A DNA stretch of 64,000 nt from Brevibacillus choshinensis (GCF_016811915.1 NZ_CP069127.1:4622001-4686000), one strand, 5' to 3'; shown: positions 42,721 through 51,875, counted from the stretch's first letter. The notes: generated by a model not told the origin, from the letters alone. Made by a program: numbers and translations.

Positions 42721-44145
42721 TTAGCTGATGCGTTCGCTCAAAGTCAGGAGTGCTTTTTCAAAAGCCTCGGCAGGCGGGTACGTGATGCCCGCACCGATCA
42801 TGCCGATACCTGCTTCTTTGTGGGCAATCGCCGTATTGATGATCGGCAGGATCCCGGTTTGCACCACGTTGCGAATATCGATTCCCGTCGCGACCCCTTG
42901 GAAGTTCAAGATCGGGATCGTCACATTCGGATTTTCCGCTGTTGTGATCTCTTTCATCTTGGTAGAGAAGCCAATCGCTTCTTCTACGGTTCCGCCTACC
43001 AGTGCCACGATCGCTGGAGCAGCCGCCATCGCGAATCCACCGATGCCGTATGTCTCCGTAATCGCGCTGTCACCGATATCGAGTCCGGAGTCTTCCGGCT
43101 TGTAGCCTGCAAACATCGGTCCGATTACCTTTTGCGCCGGCCCCGTGAACCACGTATTTCCCGGCATGCCGCTGACGCGGATCCCGAACTCTACTCCGTT
43201 GCGCGCCATGGTCGTTACGATGGTGCTGTATTCGATGCCGTGTGCCGCGTCGAGCGCGCATTTGCACAAGGCCATCCAGGTCGGGCCGGAGAAGTAATCG
43301 CTGCTCGCGACGAAGTCAAAGACTTCGCGCTTTTGCTCCTTCGTGAAATCCGTTTCCAGAATGTAGGGAGTCAATGCTTGGATCAACAGGCTCGTGCCCG
43401 CATTGTTGCGGTTGTGGCACTCGTCGCCCATGTGCAGAGCTTGTGCGAGCAGCAGTCGCAGATCGATTTCGCCAGCGATTTTCATGGCATCTCGCAGCAT
43501 CGGACCGAGCACGTCGCGCATCCAGTTCAGACGGGTAATGACACTTTCGTCATTTGCACCCATTCGAAGAATTTTGGACATTTGCTCACTCAGGTTCGTG
43601 TATGCTACGTTGCCGTACGTTTTGTTCTTGACGACATGCATGAACATCGATGAGGAAGTGACGCCCGCCATGGAGCCTACGCAGTTGTGCTCGTGGCACG
43701 GGGCGAAGGTGATCTCGCCGGATGCAGCCACTCTCTCCGCTTCTTCGATATCCTTTGCCAAGCCTTCGAATACGAGCGCACCAGTCACGGCACCCTTCAT
43801 AGCTCCGTTCATTCTCTCCCAAGTGATCGGAGGTCCCGCGTGCAAAATCGTGGTCTTGGTCATGCCTGGCACGACATTGATCGCTTGGTCAAAGCCTACC
43901 AGCATCGGCTGGGATTGAATGATCCGCTCGACAGCCAGCTTGTTTGCCGCTTCGATTTTCTCTGCCAGCTCGGCGTTTTCCAGTCGATCCAGTGCCGCGA
44001 TCAGCTCAGGCTTTCCACCGCCTGGCGGTTTCCATTCCAGATGGGTAGCATTTGCCTGCTGTTTGATGATGTCATCTTTAAAAAATTCGATCCCTACGTT
44101 GATCGCATGAAGCTTGCTCGAAAACAGCTCGTTGATTTTGCTCAT
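42721..44145 (-). CDS. allG: DUF1116 protein, AllG (YlbE/YahG) type, oxamate carbamoyltransferase subunit
   Basis: A 474-residue DUF1116 protein homologous to E. coli YlbE/AllG. Characteristic segments are FAPCHEHNCVGSMAGVTS, LGMGDECHNRN-like HMGDECHNRNNAG and the C-terminal GAGITYPP. In E. coli AllF, AllG and AllH together form the oxamate carbamoyltransferase that splits oxalurate to oxamate and carbamoyl phosphate. The gene starts two bases after the fdrA stop, with AAAGGGGC overlapping the fdrA end, so translation is coupled. Function is assigned by homology plus complete operon context. Confidence 0.9.
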   Translation of the reverse strand: MSKINELFSSKLHAINVGIEFFKDDIIKQQANATHLEWKPPGGGKPELIAALDRLENAELAEKIEAANKLAVERIIQSQPMLVGFDQAINVVPGMTKTTILHAGPPITWERMNGAMKGAVTGALVFEGLAKDIEEAERVAASGEITFAPCHEHNCVGSMAGVTSSSMFMHVVKNKTYGNVAYTNLSEQMSKILRMGANDESVITRLNWMRDVLGPMLRDAMKIAGEIDLRLLLAQALHMGDECHNRNNAGTSLLIQALTPYILETDFTKEQKREVFDFVASSDYFSGPTWMALCKCALDAAHGIEYSTIVTTMARNGVEFGIRVSGMPGNTWFTGPAQKVIGPMFAGYKPEDSGLDIGDSAITETYGIGGFAMAAAPAIVALVGGTVEEAIGFSTKMKEITTAENPNVTIPILNFQGVATGIDIRNVVQTGILPIINTAIAHKEAGIGMIGAGITYPPAEAFEKALLTLSERIS

Positions 44146-44147
44146 GG

Positions 44148-45692
44148 TTATGCCCCTTTCACCACAAATTCTCTAGCCAAAAGACCCGCGTTCGTGCTGC
44201 TGCTCGCGATGGTCACGCCTGCTGCCATCAGCTTGTTCACCTGATCCTCGAACTTCGGCGTATCCAGATCGGTTCCCATCACATAGCCGAGAATCTCCAG
44301 ATGACGTCCTTCTTTTTCAGCCAGCTGCTTCGCCTCGAGGATCGCTGGCAGCATGACGCCGACCGGATCCTCATGGGAGCCGAATCCTAGGATGAAGTCC
44401 ATGACGATCACGCCGACCGACGGATCTTTGGCTTCCTGCAGGAATCTGGCGATGCGCAGAGATGGATCGATCATCGGGTGAGGTTTGCCGTTCGTGAAAT
44501 CATCGTCGCCCATGTCGAGGAAGGTGTGCGCCTTGCTCTCATGCAGGTTTTTCAGCTTGTAATCCGGGTTTTTCTGAATGTTGCTGTACACGTCTTCAAA
44601 CGTTTCCATCGCGCTGTACATAGCCTCGTCGCACAGGGTGCCGCCGCAGAACAGACCGCGGATATACTTTTGCTCCGGAGTCAATTTGGCGCGCACTTCT
44701 TCGATCAATGGCCAGTTCAAGGCGCGCTTGTTGAGTTCATCCTCGTTCGCACCCGCCAGGACGACGGCTTTGAGAGCAGCCTCCTTGGAGGTTTTCGCGA
44801 AATGCCCGCCTGCGGCTGCTACCGCTTCTTCTTTTCCACCGATGAAGTAGACCACGACCGGCTTTTTGCATTGTTTCACTTGGGCAAGCACTTTTTCTTC
44901 GACGCTTGGCGCCGGCGGCTTGGAGATCAAGACGATGACTTTGGTTGCTTCATCCTCGTCCAATGCTTTGATCCCATCCAGCATCATGATGCCGCCTACC
45001 TGCTCGCTCAGATCGCGGCCCCCGGTTCCGATGAGCTGTGTAATTCCGCCTCCGAAGTCGTGAATGCGCACACTGACTTCCTGGCTGCCTGTTCCGGATG
45101 CGGCCACGATGCCGATATTCCCTTTGCGCACCGCATTTCCAAAGCACAGCGCTACGTTTCCGATGATTGCCGTACCGCAGTCCGGCCCCATCATCAAAAG
45201 TCCTTTTTCGTGCGCGTATTTCTTCAAGGCGATTTCGTCCTCGATGCTCACGTTGTCGCTGAACAGCATGACATGCAAGTCATTTTCCAACGCTTTGCGG
45301 GCTTCTCTCGCTGCAAATGCACCGTTGACGGAAATGATCGCCAGGTTTGCTTCGGGTATGCTTTTCGCTGCCGAGTCGATGGTCGCGTACTTGATCTCGC
45401 TTGTGCCCTTGGTTTCCCCTTTTTTGGAGAACAGCTCCTCGATGCCTGCGAGTGCCTTGTCGCAAAGCTCTTCCGTCTCTGCCTTGACCACGATCATCAG
45501 GTCACTGCTTTTCGCTTCTTCCACTTCTGCAGTCAAAAGTCCGACATTGCGCAGGACTTCCTTGTTCATTTCCGTACCCATCGCGATAACGGCTTGTTCC
45601 ACACCTGGAAGCTGGTTCGCCTTGGTCGACAGGGACATCAAGGATACAGAATCAAAATAGGTGCTCTTCTTGATCACGACTTTGATAGACAT
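44148..45692 (-). CDS. fdrA: FdrA/AllF acyl-CoA synthetase-like protein, oxamate carbamoyltransferase subunit
   Basis: A 514-residue protein of the succinyl-CoA synthetase/ATP-citrate lyase superfamily, FdrA branch. The MGPDCGTAIIG segment, the CoA-ligase-like loop GIVAASGTGSQEVS, GGRDLSEQVGG and the C-terminal MDFILGFGSHEDP are visible. With AllG and AllH it makes up the oxamate carbamoyltransferase of anaerobic allantoin use in E. coli. ATG at 45692 overlaps the allH end by 19 bp and follows GGGAGGT. The overlaps throughout the cluster suggest stoichiometric expression. Confidence 0.93.
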   Translation of the reverse strand: MSIKVVIKKSTYFDSVSLMSLSTKANQLPGVEQAVIAMGTEMNKEVLRNVGLLTAEVEEAKSSDLMIVVKAETEELCDKALAGIEELFSKKGETKGTSEIKYATIDSAAKSIPEANLAIISVNGAFAAREARKALENDLHVMLFSDNVSIEDEIALKKYAHEKGLLMMGPDCGTAIIGNVALCFGNAVRKGNIGIVAASGTGSQEVSVRIHDFGGGITQLIGTGGRDLSEQVGGIMMLDGIKALDEDEATKVIVLISKPPAPSVEEKVLAQVKQCKKPVVVYFIGGKEEAVAAAGGHFAKTSKEAALKAVVLAGANEDELNKRALNWPLIEEVRAKLTPEQKYIRGLFCGGTLCDEAMYSAMETFEDVYSNIQKNPDYKLKNLHESKAHTFLDMGDDDFTNGKPHPMIDPSLRIARFLQEAKDPSVGVIVMDFILGFGSHEDPVGVMLPAILEAKQLAEKEGRHLEILGYVMGTDLDTPKFEDQVNKLMAAGVTIASSSTNAGLLAREFVVKGA

Positions 45693-46579
45693 ACGTTACC
45701 TCCCATTTCTAATTGGAGCGCAAGCCCGCTGATCAGCCCCATCGCCATGTCTGTTCCGGACGATGAACCGATGCCGAGGACATTGCCCAAAGAATGAACC
45801 ACCTCTTCGGGGGTTCCATTGACGACGGCCTCAAGCAGCCTGACCATCGATTCTCTCACATGGCCGATCGCCGCTTTTTTGATCATCATGTAACTGATTT
45901 CATTCGTTCGCTGGTGGGCACCGCGGGTGAATTTTTCGAAAAATGGGTATGGCAAACAGCACGGAGCGTTCGGCATGTGATAGACGCTAAACAATCCCGC
46001 AAGATAATCGTCTCCTGACGGCGTCAATCCGGGTCCGAGTCCTACTAGGCCAATCGCGAACTCGCATGCCTCGGACCACCTGCCATGAGCCAATGCATGA
46101 TACAGCTCGTTCGTTCGCGCAATCAAGAGCGACGAGACTTCCGCTTCAAAGACATTGGCTGGCGATGACGCCTTTTTCAAGCCGCCCGACTTGCCGTGAG
46201 CGGCCACATATTCCTTGATGACAGCCATATTTTCCCGCAGCTTCTGATCCGAGGAAGGATAGACTGGCAGCACGCACTCCCACTGCCTAGCGTGCTGCCA
46301 GGTAAGGCTGAGCGCTTTTCCAATGATCAAGCTGTCTGCTTTTACGGACACCGGGTCATTCACAGCGATTCCCATATTTTGAAAGCGCTTTCGATCGACC
46401 ACTAGCGTGTTCGGCCCGTTATCCAGCTCGATGCAGGCGATCGTGAACAACTCTCCATTTTCCTCGCAATGAATGTTGATCGTCCTATCAAAGAGGCTGT
46501 GAACGGACCCATGTAGCTCTCCGCTGGCGACTCGCCTGAGGAAACCGTCGTCGCCCGACAGCGTTCGAACGTGCAGCAC
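45674..46579 (-). CDS. allH: DUF2877 protein, AllH (YlbF) type, oxamate carbamoyltransferase subunit
   Basis: A 301-residue DUF2877 protein with the family signature GLGPGLTPSGDDYLAG (about residue 190) and a C-terminal GNVLGIGSSSGTDMAMGL. It corresponds to E. coli AllH. The start is GTG at 46579, only six bases after the stop of the ankyrin gene; GGAG in the last codons of that gene would be the binding site, so the ankyrin and allH genes are translationally linked. Confidence 0.88.
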   Translation of the reverse strand: MLHVRTLSGDDGFLRRVASGELHGSVHSLFDRTINIHCEENGELFTIACIELDNGPNTLVVDRKRFQNMGIAVNDPVSVKADSLIIGKALSLTWQHARQWECVLPVYPSSDQKLRENMAVIKEYVAAHGKSGGLKKASSPANVFEAEVSSLLIARTNELYHALAHGRWSEACEFAIGLVGLGPGLTPSGDDYLAGLFSVYHMPNAPCCLPYPFFEKFTRGAHQRTNEISYMMIKKAAIGHVRESMVRLLEAVVNGTPEEVVHSLGNVLGIGSSSGTDMAMGLISGLALQLEMGGNVCLSKS

Positions 46580-46585
46580 TGTCGT

Positions 46586-47194
46586 TTACTTCGCTCCAGC
46601 TTCCAGCAGGATTTGCTCGATTTCCTTGTAGCCTTTTTGTCTGGCGAGCGTGAGCGGTGTGACGCCGTATTTGTCCACCATATGAACATTGGCGCCGTGC
46701 TCGATGAGCAGCCTGATGACCTCCTGCTGTCGTTCCCCACCGTCATTCAGAATGATTGCTTCGATGAGAGGCGTCCAGCCGACGAAATTGGTATGGTTCA
46801 CGTTGATGTCCGTCGTGTTCAGCAACTCACGCACGATTTCCACGTGACCTTTTTCACTTGCAGGCGTAATGCCTACTCCGCCAAAGCGAGTGAGCAGCTC
46901 CACGTTCGTGCCTGCTTTGACCATTAGTTGGACGAGCTCCAGCTTCCCGTTGATGCAGCCGTACAGGAACGGGTTGAAGCAGGTCTCATCCTGCAGATCG
47001 ATGTCTGCGCCAGCCTCGATCAAATAGGCGACTGCATCGTAGTGGTCGTTCATCGCTGCGAGCAGGATCGCCGTTCTTTTCTGCTTGTTGCGCGCATTGA
47101 GATCGACGCCTTGTGCCACGTAATTTTGAAGTGCTTCGACATCCCCTTGGCTTGCTGCTTCCAGGAATGATTGGACGAGCCTTTGATCTGCCAT
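46586..47194 (-). CDS. ankyrin-repeat protein, first gene of the purine/oxalurate cluster
   Basis: A 202-residue cytosolic protein made of about five ankyrin repeats (for example YLIEAGADIDLQDETCFNPF and VIRLLIEHGANVHMVDKYGV). No signal peptide or enzyme domain. ATG at 47194 follows TAGGAGGT. It is the promoter-proximal gene of the cluster and is coupled to allH. Ankyrin repeats bind proteins, so it may organise or regulate the carbamoyltransferase or the deaminase. A decayed homologue precedes the other GuaD-like gene at 8318. Its role is inferred from position only. Confidence 0.88.
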   Translation of the reverse strand: MADQRLVQSFLEAASQGDVEALQNYVAQGVDLNARNKQKRTAILLAAMNDHYDAVAYLIEAGADIDLQDETCFNPFLYGCINGKLELVQLMVKAGTNVELLTRFGGVGITPASEKGHVEIVRELLNTTDINVNHTNFVGWTPLIEAIILNDGGERQQEVIRLLIEHGANVHMVDKYGVTPLTLARQKGYKEIEQILLEAGAK

Positions 47195-47235
47195 GTTGAC
47201 CTCCTACTATCCTAGTCACCCTCTCAAAAAGAACA

Positions 47236-47413
47236 GATTGCACAATCAAGTCCCTATGATATAGTTGACTGGTATAAACCGCGGCTTTTTCTCAGCAGCC
47301 GGGTAAAATAGCGGGCATAAACCCCTGCAGCCTTATTGTAGACAGGATCCGAACGCTCGTCATTGTGTATCCAAACTAAAAATGATTGGGCTTCATTATG
47401 CACCGTGCACAAT
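47236..47413. promoter_or_regulatory. divergent control region with two dyads, likely PucR target
   Basis: The 257-bp gap between the ankyrin gene and the PucR regulator contains GATTGCACAATC (47236-47247, 5-bp arms) and TGCACCGTGCA (47399-47409, 5-bp arms). Both are flanked by related ATTGTGCA-like sequence. One lies about 40 bp from the ankyrin start, the other about 40 bp from the regulator start. They are candidate operators for the PucR regulator. Confidence 0.5.
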
Positions 47414-47451
47414 TATTGAAAACAAGCGAGAGCCGCAAAAGGAGGGCTTCT

Positions 47452-49146
47452 ATGCTGACGATCAAAGACTTGCTCCAGATCAAATCGATTGACGGCATGC
47501 GTATCATCGCAGGGGAACGAGGAATCAACAACGTCGTTTCCATCGTCAACATCATGGAAAATCCCGATGCCTTCGACTGGCTGACGCCAAACGAGCTGCT
47601 CTTGTCCACCGGTTATATCTTCAAAGACAACGTAGAGCTCCAGAACCGAATCATCAAGGAGCTCGCGGAAATCAACTGCTCCGGCCTGTGCATCAAGATG
47701 CACCGCTACTTCGATGAGATCCCGCAAAACATGATCGATCTTGCCAATCAGTACGGGCTTCCGCTCTTGGCCCTGCCGTTTGAGTACACCTTGTCCAAAG
47801 TGATCGCGATCATCAATGAAAAGGCATCGGGAAGATATGACCTGCTCAATCGCAAATCACTGGACATGCACAATTCCTTGTTTCGCATTGCGCTGGAGGG
47901 CGGCGGGATCGACCGCGTTTCCGCCGAGCTGTCTGACACCATCAACAACCCGATTCTCTTTTTGGACCGAGACTGGAACCTGCTGCATTACACGGAAGTA
48001 GCGGACAATCCTGTGCCGCTAGCCTCCTGCCTGCATTTGGCGAAAAATCATCCCGTGTTCACCAAGGAATTTACCGATACGATTCCGCGCAACATCAGCC
48101 AGATCAAAAAATCGGTCAAGCGCATCTATCATTCCAAAGGCCGCGAAATCAAGTGCCGCATTTTGCCTGTCGCGGTCGCCAACTACATTTACGGCTATAT
48201 CATCGTGTGGCAAACGGTGCGGGAATTGACCGAGTTTGACTACATCGTCCTGGAGCAATCCTCTACCATTCTGGCATTGGAGCGGATACGATCGCGGGAG
48301 ATCGAGGAGGTCAAGCTGACGATCCGGCAGGACTTTTTTGATGATCTTCTCACCGGAAAGCTGACGTCGATCGATTCCATCCAGCCTTTATGCGATTTGC
48401 ACGGCATCAACGCGAGCTACATGTACTACTGCATGGTGATTACGATCGAACCGGAAGTGCCTGGCAGTCTGGAGGATATGGTTGTCCGCAAATACGAGCA
48501 GGACCACATCGCCAAAAAATGCGTCGATCTCATCTACGAGAAAAGCAGCTCCTCCAAAGGCGACATCCTATGCTTTTATCGGAACAACCGGATAATCGTC
48601 CTCGTCGGGCAGCACGAAAACAGACCCGTGATCACGATCGGTGAGGCCAAGCAGTTTGCTGACGAGCTGTATGAAACCCTGCTGGCAAAAATCAAAAAAA
48701 CGACCTTCTCCCTCGGGATCGGCCGTCAGTACAAGACGATCACTTCGTTGCACAAAAGCTTTTCCGAAGCACATGAAGCGATCCGGCTGATGCATAAGTT
48801 CGATGGAAAAAGATCCGTCTCTCATTTCGAGGACTATTCCATCTATCATTTTCTCGAATCCAATATCAAGGCCAGCGAGCTGGAGGATTTCTTTCTCAAG
48901 CGGCTAGGCAAAGTGCACGAACACGATCTCAGTCTGTATACGAGCTTCATGACGACGCTGGAGAGCTATTTCGCCCACAATCAAAATGTGAGTGAAGCGG
49001 CAAAAGCCCTGTTCATTCACCGCAATACGTTCATCTACCGCATGGATAAGATCAAGGAGATTCTCGGCACGGACCTCAAGCATTCCGAGGAGCTCTTGCA
49101 GATTCAGCTGGCCTTGAAAATCTACAAGCTTTTGCAAAAAGAATAG
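47452..49146 (+). CDS. PucR family transcriptional regulator
   Basis: A 564-residue regulator. The N-terminal PucR domain starts MLTIKDLLQIKSIDGMRIIA (residues 1-120, WLTPNELLLSTGY), a GGDEF-like CdaR segment lies in the middle and a C-terminal PucR helix-turn-helix at about 505-560 (AAKALFIHRNTFIYRMDKIK). PucR of B. subtilis activates purine catabolic genes. I choose ATG at 47452, after AAAAGGAGGG; an ATG 66 bases upstream is in frame. It is divergent from the purine/oxalurate cluster and is its likely regulator. Confidence 0.92.
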   Translation: MLTIKDLLQIKSIDGMRIIAGERGINNVVSIVNIMENPDAFDWLTPNELLLSTGYIFKDNVELQNRIIKELAEINCSGLCIKMHRYFDEIPQNMIDLANQYGLPLLALPFEYTLSKVIAIINEKASGRYDLLNRKSLDMHNSLFRIALEGGGIDRVSAELSDTINNPILFLDRDWNLLHYTEVADNPVPLASCLHLAKNHPVFTKEFTDTIPRNISQIKKSVKRIYHSKGREIKCRILPVAVANYIYGYIIVWQTVRELTEFDYIVLEQSSTILALERIRSREIEEVKLTIRQDFFDDLLTGKLTSIDSIQPLCDLHGINASYMYYCMVITIEPEVPGSLEDMVVRKYEQDHIAKKCVDLIYEKSSSSKGDILCFYRNNRIIVLVGQHENRPVITIGEAKQFADELYETLLAKIKKTTFSLGIGRQYKTITSLHKSFSEAHEAIRLMHKFDGKRSVSHFEDYSIYHFLESNIKASELEDFFLKRLGKVHEHDLSLYTSFMTTLESYFAHNQNVSEAAKALFIHRNTFIYRMDKIKEILGTDLKHSEELLQIQLALKIYKLLQKE

Positions 49147-49151
49147 ACACG

Positions 49152-49229
49152 CGAAAAAGCCCCCCGGCTACGTGCAGTCCTCACACGAAATAATGTGCGG
49201 GTGCGGTGCCGAAAGGGCTTTTTTCGCCA
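49152..49229. terminator. large bidirectional terminator after the PucR gene
   Basis: GCGAAAAAGCCC at 49151-49162 pairs with GGGCTTTTTTCGC at 49218-49230; a GGC/GCC helix extends it inward. The right part overlaps the 3' end of the frameshifted small gene on the minus strand. Confidence 0.75.
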
Positions 49230-49443
49230 TGGCTGACGATGTAGTTGTGAATGTATTTTTCAAAGACTTTGCCGAAGTCTTTCACGACGTATTTGTCATG
49301 CGCGTCCTTCAGCCAGTCAAACGTGTACTGATTCAAGGTTGAAAGTTGTGTCGCGATGTCTGCCGACAGCTTCGTGGCGCTGCTGATGGTGCTTTGCGCA
49401 AGATGGAGGCTCTCTCTCGCATGCTGCAGGGCGATTTATCCAT
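49181..49443 (-). pseudogene. small helical protein gene with an apparent single-base frameshift
   Basis: ATG at 49443 has AGAAGGGGAG upstream and reads MDKSP. In the next frame an open stretch of about 83 codons follows directly, reading LQHARESLHLAQSTISSATK, then a helical, Phe/Tyr/Lys-rich region (VVKDFGKVFEKYIHNYIVSH) to a TGA at 49181. The two frames join at a CCC run; one more C would restore an 87-residue protein. The long frame has no start of its own and an in-frame TAA just upstream. So either a recent frameshift, or a base-calling error in the C run. I do not recognise the family. Confidence 0.6.
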
Positions 49444-49595
49444 CTCCCCTTCTTTTGGGCTTTTTGTCCTCACTTCCAATAGTGCGAGCGACTGTGTGCC
49501 GGGTTGCATGATTCTAGTATAATGCGGTTACAACTGAATATTCGCACAATGTTTCGCGCGTGGTGACAGGCTATTTCCCAAGGAGGAGAGGACTC

Positions 49596-50453
49596 ATGAA
49601 GACTGGCTACGATCCTTTTTTTCTCAGCGAAAAGCACCGCATTCCACTACCCGTGCCGCAGGGGCGCGTCGCTTCCCATGCGCTGGACGACGCTGCCGTA
49701 TTTGACTTCACTCACTTCTCGATCGTCATGAACCAAAACACCCGATTCGCTATTTTTTCTGCTGCAAACGTGGACATCAGCCAGGCACGGGAAGTTCCTC
49801 GCGACAACTCCTCCTGGCATTTTGATGACCGCATCGGGAGGGAAAATCAGGTCGGCCCCGAGTTTTACGCACAAAACGATTACGACAAAGGACATCTCAC
49901 CCGCCGCAGAGATATTTGCTGGGGAGATCGCCAAGAAGCGAAGCGCGCCAATTACGACTCGTTCTGCTACGCCAACATCGCCTTGCAATATCATAACTTC
50001 AACACCGGCATCTGGAACTGCCTGGAAGACTGGGTGATTCAGCGATTGCAGTCTGCAAAACGGCTGGTCATTCTCACCGGACCGATTCACAGGGATGACG
50101 ATGAAGAATACTGCGGCGTAAGAGGCGAGCCAGGCTGCGGGGTGCGCGTCCCGTTCGGCTTTTGGAAAACGGTCCAGTATGTAGGGGACGATCAGCAGGT
50201 GACATGCCTCTCGTTTCTCATCCGGCAGAGCCCGGAGCGTTCCTCGGATCGCTGTGAATACGCACGGCTCGTCACCTATCAAGTGCCGCTCGAGACGATC
50301 GCCAAGGAAGCGAGTCTGCAGTTTGACGCCAGTCTCTACCCTCGCAATCCTCTGTATGCAAAGCATCGCCTGATCGCCGGCAGACGCGATGCGATCGCAC
50401 CGGACAAGATCCCCATTCATGGCTTGTCAGCTATCAGAATGGAACCGTCTTGA
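49596..50453 (+). CDS. DNA/RNA non-specific endonuclease (NUC family)
   Basis: A 285-residue beta-beta-alpha metal nuclease of the Serratia nuclease/EndoG family. The active-site DRGH equivalent is DKGHLTRRRD with the catalytic His100, and the metal-binding asparagine lies in the following NIALQYHNFNTGIWNCLED helix. No signal peptide is visible, which is odd for a family often secreted; it may be intracellular or released by another route. I choose ATG at 49596, after AAGGAGGAGAGG. The 3' end overlaps the convergent acetyltransferase by 20 bp. Confidence 0.92.
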   Translation: MKTGYDPFFLSEKHRIPLPVPQGRVASHALDDAAVFDFTHFSIVMNQNTRFAIFSAANVDISQAREVPRDNSSWHFDDRIGRENQVGPEFYAQNDYDKGHLTRRRDICWGDRQEAKRANYDSFCYANIALQYHNFNTGIWNCLEDWVIQRLQSAKRLVILTGPIHRDDDEEYCGVRGEPGCGVRVPFGFWKTVQYVGDDQQVTCLSFLIRQSPERSSDRCEYARLVTYQVPLETIAKEASLQFDASLYPRNPLYAKHRLIAGRRDAIAPDKIPIHGLSAIRMEPS

Positions 50454-51180
50454 TGCGATACCAGTACGAATAGACTTCCTTGTACCCCAGCTTTTCATAG
50501 AGACGCAGCGCGGGTTCATTATCCTGCAAGACTTGCAGGTAGGAATATTCCGCGCCATGCCTGGCTCCCCATTCAAGCATGTTCAAAATGAGCTGTTTCC
50601 CATACCCGCGATTGCGGTAGGCAGGAGCCGTCACAATATCATAGAGTCCAATGTGCCCTCTCTCCAAGACGCCAAGGCCGCAGGCGACGACCTCCCCCTC
50701 CTGGTACAAGGCGGCATAACAGGTGGCGGGGATAATTTTTCCGAGCGTATGTGACATCGTCTGCTTTTCTTTTTCATCCTTGCCGGACAGGAGGCAAAAG
50801 GCGTTCACCCATTCCTGTGTGAGCTTCGCATCGAGTCGAACCGTCCGAATGGATGGGGATTCCATTCCGGACAACGAAGCGATTTGAACACATGTATCCG
50901 CGTGCAGCTCGTACCCTTTTTGTGCCAGCAGACTGTCCAGACCTGCGGGGGAAGAGTACGGTGTCAGCTTGAAAATCGTGGGAAGCCGCTTGCTGCTGTA
51001 ATGTCTTTCACAGGAAGCTATTCGTGCCTCCAAGGCTTGTGTCTTCGGTTCATAGAGTGGGTAGACCGCGTTCGCTCGTTTCGTATATCCGTCTGCAAAG
51101 CGCAGCAGCCAGCCATCGTCGACCATTGTCTCAAGTGCCGGCCAGGCGTTGACCGACAGCTCCTCCAGGTAGGCGTACAT
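50434..51180 (-). CDS. GNAT family N-acetyltransferase
   Basis: A 248-residue acetyltransferase. The C-terminal GNAT domain (about 130-245) has the acetyl-CoA loop APAYRNRGYGKQL and the YLQVLQDNEPALRLYEKLGYKEVY tail. The N-terminal half is a degenerate GNAT-like domain (WLLRFADGYTKRANAVYPLY), a layout seen in a group of Bacillus acetyltransferases. I choose ATG at 51180, after AAAAGGGAG. Substrate unknown. Confidence 0.88.
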   Translation of the reverse strand: MYAYLEELSVNAWPALETMVDDGWLLRFADGYTKRANAVYPLYEPKTQALEARIASCERHYSSKRLPTIFKLTPYSSPAGLDSLLAQKGYELHADTCVQIASLSGMESPSIRTVRLDAKLTQEWVNAFCLLSGKDEKEKQTMSHTLGKIIPATCYAALYQEGEVVACGLGVLERGHIGLYDIVTAPAYRNRGYGKQLILNMLEWGARHGAEYSYLQVLQDNEPALRLYEKLGYKEVYSYWYRIKTVPF

Positions 51181-51218
51181 GAAAATCAACTCCCTTTTAA
51201 AAACGCATTCATTCAGTA

Positions 51219-51249
51219 CAGCCCCTTTCCTTTTACTCGAAAGGGGCTG
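51219..51249 (-). terminator. hairpin upstream of the GNAT gene, weak terminator
   Basis: CAGCCCCTTT and AAAGGGGCTG form a perfect 10-bp stem with an 11-base loop. On the minus strand it follows the DinB gene, but the T tail is poor, so it could also be an operator or a leader hairpin for the acetyltransferase. Confidence 0.5.
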
Positions 51250-51344
51250 TTCGCGTGCAAACACCTCTAGACGGCCCCTCTCATCGCTGCGTCACACGGA
51301 ATGGGAGTCCACGCATACATTTGCAAGCCGTACCTATTTTCTGT

Positions 51345-51875
51345 TCAGCTGCGTTTTTTCAAGATCCCCAAATACTCCACCCACGGCCCGACGTCCGTTC
51401 TATATCGCTCGGCCATGACCCTGACGATCTGTGCGATGTGCGTGAGATCGTGCACCGCCCACGTTGAGATCAGCTCTCTCACCTTCACAGGGCCAAATGC
51501 CGGGTGCGAACCAGTCCATTCGAGATGAACGGCAGGATCGATGAGAGTCTTGAGCTTGGCGATGTTCTGTGCACGAACGTTCTTGAATTCCTGCAGCTTT
51601 TGCTCCATGGTTCGCTCTTCTTTCTGATTCAAATGGGAATAGCGATCAAAGCGCGGGAATGGACGACCTTCCCCCTCCTGCAAAATGAAAGCCAGCCTGG
51701 GCAGCCAATTGTTGTTCTCCCCTTCGATGAGATGGTCGATCACCTCCGATGCATTCCAGGTGCCCTCTCCTTCGTTGCACGTGACCCATCCTTCCGATAG
51801 GCCAGAAAGAAAAAACGCCAACGTCTGCGGTGTTCGCTCCAGAATCTCAATGGCTTCCTTCATGGTAAAATTCAT
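51345..51875 (-). CDS. DinB family protein
   Basis: A 176-residue four-helix-bundle protein of the DinB/YfiT-like metal-dependent hydrolase superfamily. Metal-binding histidines appear in VIDHLIEGENNN and the C-terminal VHDLTHIAQIVR (two His). ATG at 51875 follows GAGAGGAG. Members include bacillithiol transferases and damage-inducible proteins; the substrate here cannot be named. It stands alone. Confidence 0.88.
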   Translation of the reverse strand: MNFTMKEAIEILERTPQTLAFFLSGLSEGWVTCNEGEGTWNASEVIDHLIEGENNNWLPRLAFILQEGEGRPFPRFDRYSHLNQKEERTMEQKLQEFKNVRAQNIAKLKTLIDPAVHLEWTGSHPAFGPVKVRELISTWAVHDLTHIAQIVRVMAERYRTDVGPWVEYLGILKKRS

